From: Thiotrichaceae bacterium
GTDB taxonomy: Bacteria; Pseudomonadota; Gammaproteobacteria; SZUA-140
Direction of reading: 5' to 3'
Assembly (NCBI GenBank): GCA_002401765.2
Contig: NVTY02000014.1
Location: forward strand, 65,962-129,961
DNA length: 64,000 nt
Below the pieces are notes generated by a model. It did not search any database. It saw nothing but the letters and a program-made list of their open reading frames with translations, and was not told where the DNA came from. Made by a program: the position numbers and the translations under genes. Each line of letters opens with the position of its first letter. The first letter of the stretch is position 1. Shown here in pieces: positions 35,019 to 44,919 of the stretch.

Positions 35019-36347
35019 TTAAAGCTTGTTGTATTTGCTGTTTTGAGCCTGTGCGAGGGTATTATTCACTAAATCCTGGATGGATTGTCGATCTTGAGGG
35101 TCAATGATAGTGAATTCAATGCTCATTTCGTAGCTTTCCTTTTTCTTTTCCACTTTTAATATCTTGCCATAGATATCATTGCATTCGATACCTAATATGT
35201 TGAAATCAAGCGCAAAGCGAACAAAAAAATAGGGATCTATCTTGATGTCGGTATAAGCCAGCATACCCCCTGTGCTGATATTCGAAATTCTGCCGATATT
35301 TTGTTCTGAGGTAATAATTTTGCCTTCACAGACATGGAATTTAAAGGGGATATTGACATCGACCCGAGGGCTTCTCCGTATTTCTCTTTCGGGGACTTTA
35401 AGGTGTTCTGGATTGCTGATGCTGGTGAGCTCGTACATGGGAACGGCTTCTCGCCTTCCTTTTACAATTACCTGCATGGGTTCGCTGACCTCAGTCACAT
35501 CACGAACTAGTTGATAAGTGGTATCACTGATCAGGACTTGTCCGCGTACAGTATGTGATTCGATGCGGGCCGTTAAGTTAACATCGGCACCGATAATCGT
35601 CTGCTCGTTATATAATGCGGAACCCAGTCTGCTGGCAACCACTTTGCCCGTATTGATGCCGATGCCCATATAGAGTGCGGGCATCCCGAGTTGTTGGTTT
35701 TCCCGGTTGAACTTATACATCGCAATTTGCATCTCTGCAGCGCAGGTGACGGCATCTGCGGCATCTTTTTTCGTGCCATCATATGAGCCGAAAAGGGCAA
35801 GTATTGAATCGCCCATGAGTTTATCAATGGTGCCGTTGTGCCTGTAAATAATTTCGCTCATGTGTTCGAAATATCGATTCAGTAGGCTGATAGTTTCGTT
35901 AGGGCTATAGGTCTCTGAAATGGCGGTGTAGCCGCGCAGGTCGGAGATTAAAATGGTTGCCTCAAAGGTGTCTCGCTGCGATTGTGCCCAGTCAATTTTT
36001 TTTGTGATTAAGCTAAATTCCAGCTCTAGGGCGTGAATACTTTCATTGACGATAGTCGTGTCATTTTCGGTATGGTTATTAAGCTGGTCGATGAATTCAT
36101 GTGTGGGTGCCAGGAGGGCCTGTACCTGTGATAGCGGATCAATATTATCGGTTTTCTTTTTAGTATGAGAGAGTCGCCAGGCGAATAACAGTGCAATCAT
36201 TGTGGCGCCGATAATTAATATTAACTGGGTACCTCTGGCGCTGGTCAGTGAAATGGCGCTAATACAAGGGATTAATGCCGCCGAAAGTAGCCCTAAAATC
36301 TGGCGGGGTGACAGTCCGGGCGCGACGTTTCTAGCGGTAGTAGGCAT
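35019..36347 (-). CDS. Membrane class III adenylate/guanylate cyclase with C-terminal PilZ domain
   Basis: 442 residues. Two N-terminal transmembrane helices (about 14-32 and 41-58), a short linker, a class III cyclase homology domain at 130-310 and a PilZ domain at 320-440. Metal-binding aspartates are D136 (ISDLRGYT) and D180 (DKLMGD), with K176 for base selection, and transition-state residues N257 and R261 (VNLTAR), so catalysis looks possible. The PilZ motifs R324-x3-R328 and N356-x-S-x2-G361 for cyclic-di-GMP are intact. This would link c-di-GMP binding to cAMP production. Monocistronic between hpnD and mobA. Confidence 0.87.
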   Translation of the reverse strand: MPTTARNVAPGLSPRQILGLLSAALIPCISAISLTSARGTQLILIIGATMIALLFAWRLSHTKKKTDNIDPLSQVQALLAPTHEFIDQLNNHTENDTTIVNESIHALELEFSLITKKIDWAQSQRDTFEATILISDLRGYTAISETYSPNETISLLNRYFEHMSEIIYRHNGTIDKLMGDSILALFGSYDGTKKDAADAVTCAAEMQIAMYKFNRENQQLGMPALYMGIGINTGKVVASRLGSALYNEQTIIGADVNLTARIESHTVRGQVLISDTTYQLVRDVTEVSEPMQVIVKGRREAVPMYELTSISNPEHLKVPEREIRRSPRVDVNIPFKFHVCEGKIITSEQNIGRISNISTGGMLAYTDIKIDPYFFVRFALDFNILGIECNDIYGKILKVEKKKESYEMSIEFTIIDPQDRQSIQDLVNNTLAQAQNSKYNKL

Positions 36348-36405
36348 TTACTTTAGTATTATCTTCATGACTTTCATAATAACTATCGGCAAATATGGTG
36401 ATGCC

Positions 36406-37041
36406 TTAAGCCTTGAACAGGCCTTTATGTTGGCAGTCATGGTGCTTTTTTTGAATGTTTGCCAGCATTTCCTTAGTATTGATATTGATAAATGCCATTG
36501 GCTGATCAGAAAATTCGACGTCAATGGCGCCTGCTTGCTTTAACCATAAAATGACCTTTTTTTCATTAGATGCAAGGAATGTCTGCAGCGAACGGATTAA
36601 GCTGCAATGGATCATTGAAAAAAGCGGTTGACTGCGTTGACCATCATGAGCAGTAAAAAGTAGATTGGGTGTTTGACTAGCTGCCTGGCAGATGCGAAGG
36701 CATAAGTCCTGTGGCGGGTATGGGGTGTCGCACGGCAGGGTCAAAAGCCAGTCATTGTTACATTGCTGCAGCGCGCTGAGAATGCCGCCAAGTGGGCCCT
36801 GGTGATTGATCTGATCAGTAATGACTGGGTAACCATATTTTTGATAATGTGCAACGTTGCGGTTGGCGCTGATGATAAGGTTTGAAACCTGTGGTTGCAG
36901 GCGGGCGATGACATGCTCTATCAGTGGCTTACCATCCAGTTCAACCAGTCCTTTATCGGCCCCTGCCATGCGGCGTCCTTCACCGCCGGCTAAGATGACC
37001 GCCGTGACGTTGTCAGGTGTCATCTCATCAATGGCGTTCAT
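36406..37041 (-). CDS. mobA: Molybdenum cofactor guanylyltransferase
   Basis: Joins GMP to molybdopterin to form the MGD cofactor. 211 residues of the nucleotidyltransferase fold: VILAGGEGRRMAGADKGLVE near 15 (the MobA signature), LPCDTPYPP near 110 with the Mg2+ aspartate, and the DxNT-like FININTKEM near the C-terminus. Its start overlaps the end of moeA by four bases, indicating one operon moaB-moeA-mobA. Confidence 0.93.
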   Translation of the reverse strand: MNAIDEMTPDNVTAVILAGGEGRRMAGADKGLVELDGKPLIEHVIARLQPQVSNLIISANRNVAHYQKYGYPVITDQINHQGPLGGILSALQQCNNDWLLTLPCDTPYPPQDLCLRICQAASQTPNLLFTAHDGQRSQPLFSMIHCSLIRSLQTFLASNEKKVILWLKQAGAIDVEFSDQPMAFININTKEMLANIQKKHHDCQHKGLFKA

Positions 37042-38210
37042 GTGATGAGTTCGTTGAAGGGGATCACTTCGACCAAATCACCCGCTGTTATCACGCTGCC
37101 AGGGCGGATGATGGTCAGGCTGTTTGCCCATACGGTTGAGCTTAAGACGCCGGAGCCCTGCTTGCCAAAGATTGCAACTTCACTGCCGTGTTCAGCGGTT
37201 GTTAAGCGTGAGCGAAGGTACTCTTGTCGGCTCCCCTTTTTTGTATGATTAAACTGGGCGTGGATTTTAATGGTTTGTGGTTGTACTTGTTCGATACCCT
37301 GTGCGCGTAAAATGTAGGGGCGCGCAAACAGGCAGAAGGTGACAAATAGTGAGACAGGATTGCCAGGTAGGCCAAAAAACGGGGTGTTGTTAATTTCGCC
37401 AAAAGCGAGTGGTTTACCGGGTTTGATGTTTAACTTCCAGATATTCAGTGCGCCGAGTTGCTCAATAGCGGTCTTGACGTGGTCTTCTTCACCGACTGAA
37501 ACACCCCCGCTGCTGATAATCAGATCGGCATCCGTTGCGGCCGCCTCAAGGGCATTAAGGGTCGTTGATAATTTGTCGGGGATGGTGCCGAGGTCGATGA
37601 TTTCACAGCCGAGGGCCTGAAGTAGCCCGCTTAATGTGAAGTGATTGGCGTTATAGCGTTTGCCATTTTGTAATGCGCAGCCGGGCATCAGTAGTTCATT
37701 GCCGGTTGATAGCAGGGCAACCTTTAAACGACGAAAAACCGCAATAGTGGCGATGCCATTCGCAGCAATTAGCCCCATTGCCTGTGGTTGTATGCGATAG
37801 CCCGCGGAGAGAAAAGCGTGCCCTTGTTCAATGTCTTCCCCCGCGCGTCGAATATGCTGGCCAATATGACTGGGTATATTAAAAGTGATGCGACCACTTT
37901 CGAGATGGCTTTGTTCCTGCGCAATGACGGTGTCTGCACCGGCAGGAATCGAGGCGCCGGTAAAGATACGTGCCACGCTATTGGCGGCCAGTTCAACGGG
38001 GATATCGCCAGCGGTAATGCGTTGAGAGATGGGCAGCGTTGTTGAACCTTGCGTTGCAAGATCATCCAGACGCAAGGCGTAGCCATCCATCGCGCTATTA
38101 TCGGTTGGTGGAATGGGATGGGGGGCGATGAGGGGCTGGGCGAGGACGCGTCCTAAGGCATTTAAAAGTGGGCATTGTTCAATCTGCTGAGGGCGGCGTG
38201 CATGCGCCAA
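37038..38210 (-). CDS. moeA: Molybdopterin molybdenumtransferase
   Basis: Inserts molybdate into adenylylated molybdopterin. About 390 residues: PPTDNSAMDGYALR near 35, RIFTGASIPAGADTV near 83, STGNELL near 173, and the MoCF-binding loop ISSGGVSVGEEDHV near 233. The N-terminal family helix (VDEVLARLLAHA) extends at least 20 residues upstream of the listed start, TTG 38210, but that stretch has no ATG, GTG or TTG before an in-frame stop in moaB, so true initiation is uncertain. Overlaps mobA by four bases. Confidence 0.9.
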   Translation of the reverse strand: MAHARRPQQIEQCPLLNALGRVLAQPLIAPHPIPPTDNSAMDGYALRLDDLATQGSTTLPISQRITAGDIPVELAANSVARIFTGASIPAGADTVIAQEQSHLESGRITFNIPSHIGQHIRRAGEDIEQGHAFLSAGYRIQPQAMGLIAANGIATIAVFRRLKVALLSTGNELLMPGCALQNGKRYNANHFTLSGLLQALGCEIIDLGTIPDKLSTTLNALEAAATDADLIISSGGVSVGEEDHVKTAIEQLGALNIWKLNIKPGKPLAFGEINNTPFFGLPGNPVSLFVTFCLFARPYILRAQGIEQVQPQTIKIHAQFNHTKKGSRQEYLRSRLTTAEHGSEVAIFGKQGSGVLSSTVWANSLTIIRPGSVITAGDLVEVIPFNELIT

Positions 38211-38263
38211 CAGGCGAGCGAGTACCTCGTCGACGTTTAATAAAGTGGTTAGCGTGCTGATGG

Positions 38264-38776
38264 TTAAATTTCTCGCAGTCGCGGCATGAGTTCAACGAAA
38301 TTGCAGGGTTTATGGCGGCTATCGAGTTGCTCTTTTAGGATGCCATCCCAGGCGGTTCTGCATGCGCCGGGTGAGCCGGGTATGCAAAAAATAAAGGTGG
38401 CGTTGGCAATTCCACCGAGTGCGCGTGACTGTATGGTCGAGGTTTTGATCTCATTAAACGAGAGCATGCGGAAAAGCTCGCCGAAGCCTTCGATTTCTTT
38501 ATCGAGCAGTGGCTTGATCGCTTCTGGGGTGCCATCGCGGCCGGTGAGCCCCGTGCCACCGCTGATGAGGACGACCTGTACCTTGTCGTCTGCAATCCAG
38601 TGTGAGACCTGTGCGCGAATTTGATAGATATCATCAGGCAGGATGATTTTTTTTTCAGCCATCGCATGCCCTGCGGCTGTGATCTGTGCGACGAGAAATT
38701 TTCCAGATTGGTCAGTGTCTGCGTTGCGTGTATCAGAGACCGTTAATAGCGCTATTCTGAGAGGTGTAAATATCAT
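38264..38776 (-). CDS. moaB: Molybdenum cofactor biosynthesis protein MoaB
   Basis: MogA/MoaB family molybdopterin adenylyltransferase, 170 residues. LTVSDTRNADTDQSG near residue 13, LISGGTGLTGRDGTPEAI near 70 and FIFCIPGSPGACRTAWDGIL near 128 are the family's nucleotide and molybdopterin-binding loops. First gene of the moaB-moeA-mobA unit. The gap of 264 bp to the PilZ gene upstream holds no gene that I can support. Confidence 0.92.
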   Translation of the reverse strand: MIFTPLRIALLTVSDTRNADTDQSGKFLVAQITAAGHAMAEKKIILPDDIYQIRAQVSHWIADDKVQVVLISGGTGLTGRDGTPEAIKPLLDKEIEGFGELFRMLSFNEIKTSTIQSRALGGIANATFIFCIPGSPGACRTAWDGILKEQLDSRHKPCNFVELMPRLREI

Positions 38777-39040
38777 GGTTATTTGCTCATCGGACCGGTT
38801 GTGTCATGGTGTTAGCGCTGATATTAACATGAAGGCTGCGTTGGTATGGTGCGTTGCAAGGATGCAGTACACGCTCATGCCACCGTGAGTGAGGTGATTA
38901 GGAGGGGCATTGTAATCACAGTTTCCCCCTGCCTGAAGATCACATGAGTATGGGGGAATACGGGTGATCTGCTGGCAGAGGAATCCTGTGACTGGGTTAT
39001 TTCATGGTTTATGAAATAGTCTTTGTTGTGTATTTAATAC

Positions 39041-39424
39041 TTATGATTGTAGAATATGGGTGCCGTTATCGAAGCGATCTAGCTGTTTTCTGAAGGCTAG
39101 AAAAAATAGTGTGCTGAGGTCTGTCTGTATTGGGTTGAAGCGGATGCCGGTTAAGAATAGGCCGCTTTCATCATCTAATTCAGACCAAATGATCTTCGCT
39201 TCAATTGACATCTCTAAATCATCTGCGAGATAAGAGAGCGTTAATAGGCTGCCTTCTGATAGCGGCGTTGCCATTAAAATTCTAACCCCGGTAACAGAGA
39301 CATCCTGAATGTCACTGATCTCGTATGATACGTCATTAATGCTAAGGTGAAAAGCGGCGCTGTTTTCGGCGACTTCTACAATGGGATATCTTTCGGAAAC
39401 GCGTTTTTCGCTGCTGGCTACCAT
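39041..39424 (-). CDS. Stand-alone PilZ domain protein
   Basis: 127 residues, one PilZ domain. The c-di-GMP motifs are intact: R8-x3-R12 (KRVSER) and D41-V-S-V-T-G46. Expected to bind cyclic-di-GMP and modulate a motility, secretion or exopolysaccharide partner that cannot be named from here. The start has AGGAGG upstream. Together with the cyclase-PilZ fusion 3 kb away it shows c-di-GMP signalling in this organism. Confidence 0.88.
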   Translation of the reverse strand: MVASSEKRVSERYPIVEVAENSAAFHLSINDVSYEISDIQDVSVTGVRILMATPLSEGSLLTLSYLADDLEMSIEAKIIWSELDDESGLFLTGIRFNPIQTDLSTLFFLAFRKQLDRFDNGTHILQS

Positions 39425-39624
39425 GCCGGACCTCCTGTCTTGGCGGGGAATTTGTTTGCTTACTGTGGCGTATCGACACCTTGTTGGATGACTTGATGCA
39501 TTAACGAGAAAAAACTTAAATAAGTTGAGAGCTTAATTTTATTGCTGTCAGTATTGGCTTACAAAGCTTAGATTGGCCAGTGAACTTCCTTGTTCGATAG
39601 GTGAATGCCCCGAGTTGCCGTATA

Positions 39625-41586
39625 CTATTCCTTTCCTTGTAGTTGAAGCAGGATCGCTTCGTTTTCAAGGGTAGAGGTGTCCGAGGTAATCTCTTCACCA
39701 CTGGCAATAGTACGCAGTAGGCGGCGCATGATTTTACCGGAGCGGGTTTTAGGCAGATTGTCGGCGTAGCGAATGTTGCTTGGCTTGGCGATGGCACCAA
39801 TCTGTTCGCCAACCCAGCTGCGCAGTTCGTTTGTCAGTGTTTCATCAATGCCATCAGCAGGGCGCTCTCCTTTGAGTACCACGTAGGCAAAGATAGCCTC
39901 GCCTTTAATCTCATCGGGTCGGCCAACAACCGCCGCTTCAACCACCGCCGGGTGTGCGACCAATGCGGATTCCACTTCCATGGTGCCAAGGCGATGGCCA
40001 GAGACATTGAGGACATCGTCAATGCGCCCCATGATCCAGAAATAACCATCCTGGTCACGACGCGCACTATCACCTGCTACATAGACGTGATTGTCGAACA
40101 TGCCCCAGTAGGTGTCGATATAACGCGTATCATCACCCCAGATGCCACGCAGCATCGATGGCCATGGCTTGCGAATGACGAGCAGGCCGCCTTTATCTGG
40201 GGTGGTGATGCTATTGCCTTCATCATCTACCACATCGAGTGCCATGCCGGGCAGTGCTCGGGTGCAGGAGCCGGGTTTGGTGGCGATAACGCCGGGTATT
40301 GGTGCGATCATATTGGCACCGGTCTCGGTCTGCCACCAGGTATCGACAATTGGGCAGCGTTCTTTGCCGATCACCTCGTGATACCAGATCCACGCCTCGG
40401 GGTTGATCGGCTCACCCACCGTGCCGAGCAGGCGGATGGAGGAGAGGTCGTATTGGTTCGGTACCTCATCACCACTTTTCATCAATGCGCGAATGGCCGT
40501 GGGTGCGGTATAAAAAACCGTTACTTTATGGTCTTCACAGAGCTTCCAGAAGCGACCGGTATCGGGCACGGTGGGCGCACCTTCGTAAACCATAATGGTG
40601 CCGCCGACGGCGAGTGGGCCGTAAGCGACGTAACTATGACCGGTGATCCAGCCCACATCAGCGGTACACCAGTAGATGTCGTCTGGGCGGTGATCGAAGA
40701 CCCACTTCATCGTTACAATGGTGCCGAGTAGATAACCCGCACTGGCATGTTGGATGCCTTTGGGTTTACCGGTAGAGCCAGAGGTGTAGAGCAGGAAGAG
40801 CGGATGCTCCGCGCCGACGCTAAGCGGTGCACATTCATCATCGACACTTGCTATTGCATCGGACCACCAGATATCACGCCCTGCTTTCATCGAGATATTA
40901 TGTTGGGTGCGTTTTAATACGATTACTTTCTGTAGTGACTCACCGCAGCGCTCCAGTGCCTTGTCTGCTGCCGCCTTGAGTTCAACGATCTTACCACCAC
41001 GATGGCCGCCGTCAGCAGTGATCAAAACCTTGGCGCTGGCATCATCGATGCGGTCTTTCAGTGCCTCAGCGGAAAAACCACCAAATACGACCGAATGAAT
41101 CGCGCCGATTCGGGCACACGCCTGCATCGCGATAATCGCCTCTGGTACCATTGGCATGTAGATCACCACGCGATCTCCTTTTTCAATGCCCTGTGCCTTG
41201 AGTGCATTGGCAAAGCGACAGGTGTCGCGGTGTAGTTGAGCGTAAGTGATGTGGCGAGTATCGCCTTGCTCGCCTTCGAAGATAATCGCCGTTTTATCCG
41301 CTTTGTCAGCCAGGTGACGGTCAATGCAGTTATAAGAGACATTGAGCTCGCCATCTTCAAACCAGCGGTAGTGAGGGGCGTTAAGACTATTTAGCGTGGT
41401 GTTAAATGGTTTGTCCCAGCTTAGCTCATCACGAGCGAGGTCCGCCCAGAAACCTTCATGGTCATCTTCTGCCCGCTGATAGAGTGCCTGTAATGCCGAC
41501 TCATCAACCATGGCGTTTTTGGCAAAATTAGCGGTGGGAGGGAATAAACGATTTTCCTGTAGGATTGAATCGATATTCTGTGGCAT
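39625..41586 (-). CDS. acs: Acetyl-CoA synthetase
   Basis: AMP-forming acetate:CoA ligase, 653 residues, full length. [16 protein letters not shown] near 265 is the P-loop-like adenylation motif, [10 protein letters not shown] near 413 binds the nucleotide, and the C-terminal hinge and catalytic Lys are in [15 protein letters not shown] near 605, which is also the regulatory acetylation site in Acs enzymes. Allows growth on or scavenging of acetate. Separate transcription unit; about 200 bp of non-coding DNA before the PilZ gene. Confidence 0.97.
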   Translation of the reverse strand: MPQNIDSILQENRLFPPTANFAKNAMVDESALQALYQRAEDDHEGFWADLARDELSWDKPFNTTLNSLNAPHYRWFEDGELNVSYNCIDRHLADKADKTAIIFEGEQGDTRHITYAQLHRDTCRFANALKAQGIEKGDRVVIYMPMVPEAIIAMQACARIGAIHSVVFGGFSAEALKDRIDDASAKVLITADGGHRGGKIVELKAAADKALERCGESLQKVIVLKRTQHNISMKAGRDIWWSDAIASVDDECAPLSVGAEHPLFLLYTSGSTGKPKGIQHASAGYLLGTIVTMKWVFDHRPDDIYWCTADVGWITGHSYVAYGPLAVGGTIMVYEGAPTVPDTGRFWKLCEDHKVTVFYTAPTAIRALMKSGDEVPNQYDLSSIRLLGTVGEPINPEAWIWYHEVIGKERCPIVDTWWQTETGANMIAPIPGVIATKPGSCTRALPGMALDVVDDEGNSITTPDKGGLLVIRKPWPSMLRGIWGDDTRYIDTYWGMFDNHVYVAGDSARRDQDGYFWIMGRIDDVLNVSGHRLGTMEVESALVAHPAVVEAAVVGRPDEIKGEAIFAYVVLKGERPADGIDETLTNELRSWVGEQIGAIAKPSNIRYADNLPKTRSGKIMRRLLRTIASGEEITSDTSTLENEAILLQLQGKE

Positions 41587-41715
41587 GTCCTTTCCCTCTA
41601 GTGGCGACTTGATAAGTGTGGAAAATTAAACTCAGCGTGATCAGGCGTTATCACCGCATGCTACCGCCGCGCCTAAAAAACACCGTGGAAAAGAGAGTGC
41701 AGCGAAGTGGATCGC

Positions 41716-42417
41716 TTAACCTCTTATCTGTTTTTCACGGATCTCATCGAGCGTTTTACAATCAATGCAGAGGCTGGCGGTCGGCCTTGCTTCGAGGCGA
41801 CGGATACCGATTTCGATGCCGCAAATATCGCAATAACCGTAGTCTTCATTTTTCAGGTGAACGACCGATTCATCGATTTTCTTAATCAACTTACGCTCGC
41901 GGTCACGCGCACGTAATTCCAGTGCAAATTCAGACTCCTGACTAGCGCGGTCGTTGGGGTCAGGGAAATTAGCGGCCTCATCCTGCATGTGATGCACCGT
42001 ACGATCGACCTCTTCCATTAACTCAGTCTTCCAGGCGCCCAGTATTTTAATGAAATGGGCCGTTTGAGGCTCATTCATATACTCTTCGTCTTTTTTCTCA
42101 ATATAAGGGGCAAAACCGCCTTGAGTGGTAGTCGGTGCCGCTGGCTTTTTCGCTGATTTTGCTGTTGTCACTGTCGTATTTTTCTTCGTTACTGGAGCTG
42201 GTGTTTTTACCATAGTCGCTTTTTTCTTAACGGCCGCTTTAGCCGCTACTTTTTTAGTAACCGCCTTTTTCACCACCGCTTTTTTTGCAACTGCCTTTTT
42301 AGTCGTCGATTTTTTCACAACCGCCTTCTGCGCCGCTTTCTGGGTGACAACTTTCTTTTTTACAACCGCTTTCTTCACCGTCGATTTTTTCACTGCTTTC
42401 TTTTTTGCTGCCGCCAT
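41716..42417 (-). CDS. dksA: DksA-type RNA polymerase-binding protein with histone-H1-like N-terminal tail
   Basis: 233 residues, against about 150 for typical DksA. Residues 105-233 are a normal DksA: coiled coil with [20 protein letters not shown] (tip acidic residues present) and a C-terminal zinc finger CDIC-x17-CIDC. The first 80-90 residues are almost only Lys, Ala, Val and Thr in KKAVxKKA repeats, like histone H1 or AlgP-type proteins, and should bind DNA or RNA nonspecifically. Start ATG 42417; the tail is in frame with no internal start better than this one. Role in the stringent response inferred from the family. Confidence 0.9.
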   Translation of the reverse strand: MAAAKKKAVKKSTVKKAVVKKKVVTQKAAQKAVVKKSTTKKAVAKKAVVKKAVTKKVAAKAAVKKKATMVKTPAPVTKKNTTVTTAKSAKKPAAPTTTQGGFAPYIEKKDEEYMNEPQTAHFIKILGAWKTELMEEVDRTVHHMQDEAANFPDPNDRASQESEFALELRARDRERKLIKKIDESVVHLKNEDYGYCDICGIEIGIRRLEARPTASLCIDCKTLDEIREKQIRG

Positions 42418-42683
42418 TGCGTGATATCTCCCTCATGCGCTTGCGAAATAAACCCGGATTTATACCAGAAAGAGCATTGATACTCAATGCTTTAGATTGC
42501 TTAATATAGCGGAATATTAGCAAATGCTATGTTTGTATTTGCTTGATTTATAATATTAGGGGTTTAATGGTTATGCATACTGCGTGCGCGGGCAGTGCTT
42601 TTGAATGTATCTTGACAGTCACTGTTATCGTAGGTATTAGGTGATGATTAGTCTATAACTTATAGATAATAAAGGGTATTTTT

Positions 42684-43850
42684 GTGAATATTGCTGTTGC
42701 TGAACGCATGTCCGGGATCGGTCCATTTTATGTGATGGACTTGTTGGCTCGCGCCAGGGCGCTTGAACAGCAGGGGCGGTCGATCATTCACATGGCAGTT
42801 GGCGAACCTGATTTTGTTACCCCAGAACCGCTGACACAGGCGGGTATTGATGCACTAAAAGCGGGTAAAACTCACTACACACCCGCGGCAGGTTTGCCTG
42901 AATTACGCGCGCGGTTAGCGACATTCTATCGCGATCAACTAGAGGTCGAGGTTCCGGCTGAGCATATTATCATCACTCCCGGCGCCTCTGGAGCATTACA
43001 GTTGGCGCTTGGTGTGACCGTAAATCCGCGAGAACGGGTGATGATGGCTGACCCTGGTTACCCCTGTAATCGACATTTTGTACGTATGTTCGGTGGCGAG
43101 GCGCAGTGTGTGCCGGTTGATAGCAGCAGTGATTATCAGTTGACAGCCGAACTGATTGAGCAGCAGTGGACGCCTGAAACCAAGGCGGTGATGATTGCCT
43201 CACCCTCTAATCCGAGCGGTACTATGGTTGATGCCAGTGAAATAGCTCAGATCAATGCCTTTGTAAAACAGCAGGGTGGGGTTTTAATTATTGATGAAAT
43301 TTACGCCATGTTGAGCTACGAACAGCCGGCTTACTCGCTACTGGCGGATGCACCGGACGCCTTTATCATCAACAGCTTCTCAAAGTATTTCGGCATGACC
43401 GGCTGGCGGCTGGGCTGGCTGATTGCGCCAGCAGCGTATGTCGATGCGGTTGATCGCCTTGCGCAAAACATTTTTCTTGCCGCCCCGACAGTGGCGCAAC
43501 ACGCGGCACTTAGCGCATTTGAACCTGAGACGATGCAAATATTGGCGTCTCGCCGAGAAGCATTTAAGGCAAGACGAGATTATCTGATGCCCGCGTTGCA
43601 ACAACTCGGTTTTGAAATCACAACCAAACCGCCTGGTGCATTTTACCTCTACGCGGATTGCAGTCGCTTCACCGAAGACAGTCATGCCTTTGTACTTGAT
43701 GTGCTAGAGAAGGCAGGTGTTGCGATTACTCCAGGGTGTGATTTTGGTGACCACAGGGCAAATCAGCATGTGCGGTTTGCTTATACCACTGCTATTGAAA
43801 ATTTGCGGGAGGGGGTGGCGCGATTGAAGGGGTATTTGTCATCGGCATAG
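42684..43850 (+). CDS. Class I/II PLP aminotransferase
   Basis: 388 residues of aspartate-aminotransferase fold type I. MAVGEPDFVTP near 33, THYTPAAGLPELRARL near 64, IASPSNPSG near 172, and the PLP lysine in INSFSKYFGMTGWRLGW near 233. The closest general group is the alanine/aspartate/valine-type aminotransferases (YfdZ/AlaA-like); substrate cannot be fixed. Begins with GTG 42684 (AAAGGGTATTTTT upstream). Divergent from the dksA gene across 266 bp of AT-rich DNA. Confidence 0.9.
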   Translation: MNIAVAERMSGIGPFYVMDLLARARALEQQGRSIIHMAVGEPDFVTPEPLTQAGIDALKAGKTHYTPAAGLPELRARLATFYRDQLEVEVPAEHIIITPGASGALQLALGVTVNPRERVMMADPGYPCNRHFVRMFGGEAQCVPVDSSSDYQLTAELIEQQWTPETKAVMIASPSNPSGTMVDASEIAQINAFVKQQGGVLIIDEIYAMLSYEQPAYSLLADAPDAFIINSFSKYFGMTGWRLGWLIAPAAYVDAVDRLAQNIFLAAPTVAQHAALSAFEPETMQILASRREAFKARRDYLMPALQQLGFEITTKPPGAFYLYADCSRFTEDSHAFVLDVLEKAGVAITPGCDFGDHRANQHVRFAYTTAIENLREGVARLKGYLSSA

Positions 43851-44049
43851 CGGTGGCGTCCTAGTGATTGTATTTTATGAGGGGTATGATGGGGGATATC
43901 GATGAGGTGGGCGTAGGAGGCATGGTTAGCATAGTGGTTCCTTGGTCTGAATCACTCGAGGAAACTAATGCCGGGTGTGCCGCTGATTCAGCTGTTGTTG
44001 GAGCCATATTGGCGTGCGCCGTAGTGAATCATTATTTTATACACCATTT

Positions 44050-44424
44050 ATGCCAGCAATGATTAAAACAATATTAGGGATTATTGGCATTGCCATTGCT
44101 GCGTTGTCGACATTGATGATCATCGTGTCTGGTGCAGCGATCATATTTACCTATGTTTCGCTTCTGTTTGCGCTGTTCTTAATCGGCAGTCAAAACAAGC
44201 GGCTACTAAAAATTTATGGTGTGGTATTTGTGATTGCGCATTTGGTATTAGGTTGGCGAATAGTCAGCGATACCAATCGAAGCACTATGATTAATCAGGA
44301 TATACCGATGGACTTTCGGTTTTTTCAGGCTTGTAGTGAACAAATGTTTCAAAACGTTGGTGAGTCTCAGGTTGAACTAACAGCGGGAAACAGAGCAGAG
44401 TTTGAGAAGTGCATGAGTCAGTGA
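44050..44424 (+). CDS. Small membrane protein of unknown function
   Basis: About 124 residues; the start may be ATG 44050, ATG 44059 or GTG 44014 (with GGAG upstream). Two or three hydrophobic helices (IKTILGIIGIAIAALSTLMIIV, IIFTYVSLLFALFLIG, VVFVIAHLVLG) followed by a soluble tail with two cysteines (QACSEQ, EKCMSQ). Not recognised. It lies between the aminotransferase and arfB on the same strand. Confidence 0.55.
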   Translation: MPAMIKTILGIIGIAIAALSTLMIIVSGAAIIFTYVSLLFALFLIGSQNKRLLKIYGVVFVIAHLVLGWRIVSDTNRSTMINQDIPMDFRFFQACSEQMFQNVGESQVELTAGNRAEFEKCMSQ

Positions 44425-44489
44425 TTTTTGTAAAGGGTGTTCATAATCTCCGCCACAATTGACTGTATCCCGCGTATAATCACGCGACT

Positions 44490-44903
44490 GTGTTAATTAT
44501 CTCCCATAACGTCTCTATCCCTGTTGATGAAATCGAATTATCTGCGATTCGTGCGCAGGGCGCTGGCGGACAGAATGTGAACAAGACTTCGTCTGCGATT
44601 CATCTGCGTTTTGACATCAACGCATCATCACTGCCTGCGTTTTATAAAGAGCGTCTGTTATGCCTGAAAGATCGCCGGGTTGCGAAAGAGGGGGTGATTG
44701 TGATCAAGGCGCAGCAATTCCGCACGCAGGAGAAAAACCGTGAAGATGCGCTGGCGCGCCTACAGGGACTGGTTAAATCAGTCTCAGTGCTGCCAAAAAC
44801 AAGGCGGCCGACACGTCCCACAAAAGGGTCGCAGACACGGCGCATGGATAGCAAGACGCGCCGTAGTCGAACAAAAGAGTTACGCAGTAAGGTGGTGGAA
44901 TAA
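44490..44903 (+). CDS. arfB: Alternative ribosome-rescue factor ArfB (peptidyl-tRNA hydrolase)
   Basis: RF-type release factor that frees ribosomes stalled on mRNAs without a stop codon. 137 residues. The catalytic GGQ loop is RAQGAGGQNVNKTSSAIHLR near residue 27, and the C-terminal basic tail (TRRPTRPTKGSQTRRMDSKT) enters the empty mRNA channel. It begins with GTG 44490; no in-frame ATG fits the family N-terminus MLIISHNV. A perfect TATAAT (44475-44480) ends only nine bases before the GTG, so the message may be leaderless. Confidence 0.93.
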   Translation: MLIISHNVSIPVDEIELSAIRAQGAGGQNVNKTSSAIHLRFDINASSLPAFYKERLLCLKDRRVAKEGVIVIKAQQFRTQEKNREDALARLQGLVKSVSVLPKTRRPTRPTKGSQTRRMDSKTRRSRTKELRSKVVE

Positions 44904-44919
44904 GTCATTATGAAACGAT

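Noticed and set aside
42125..42424. Plus-strand frame of Phe/Val/Ala/Thr residues opposite dksA
   Set aside because: It is the antisense of the Lys/Ala repeat tail; such repeats always give a hydrophobic shadow frame.
43868..44062. 64-codon plus-strand frame after the aminotransferase
   Set aside because: Low-complexity Gly/Val/Ala content, no recognisable feature, and it overlaps the better-supported membrane protein.
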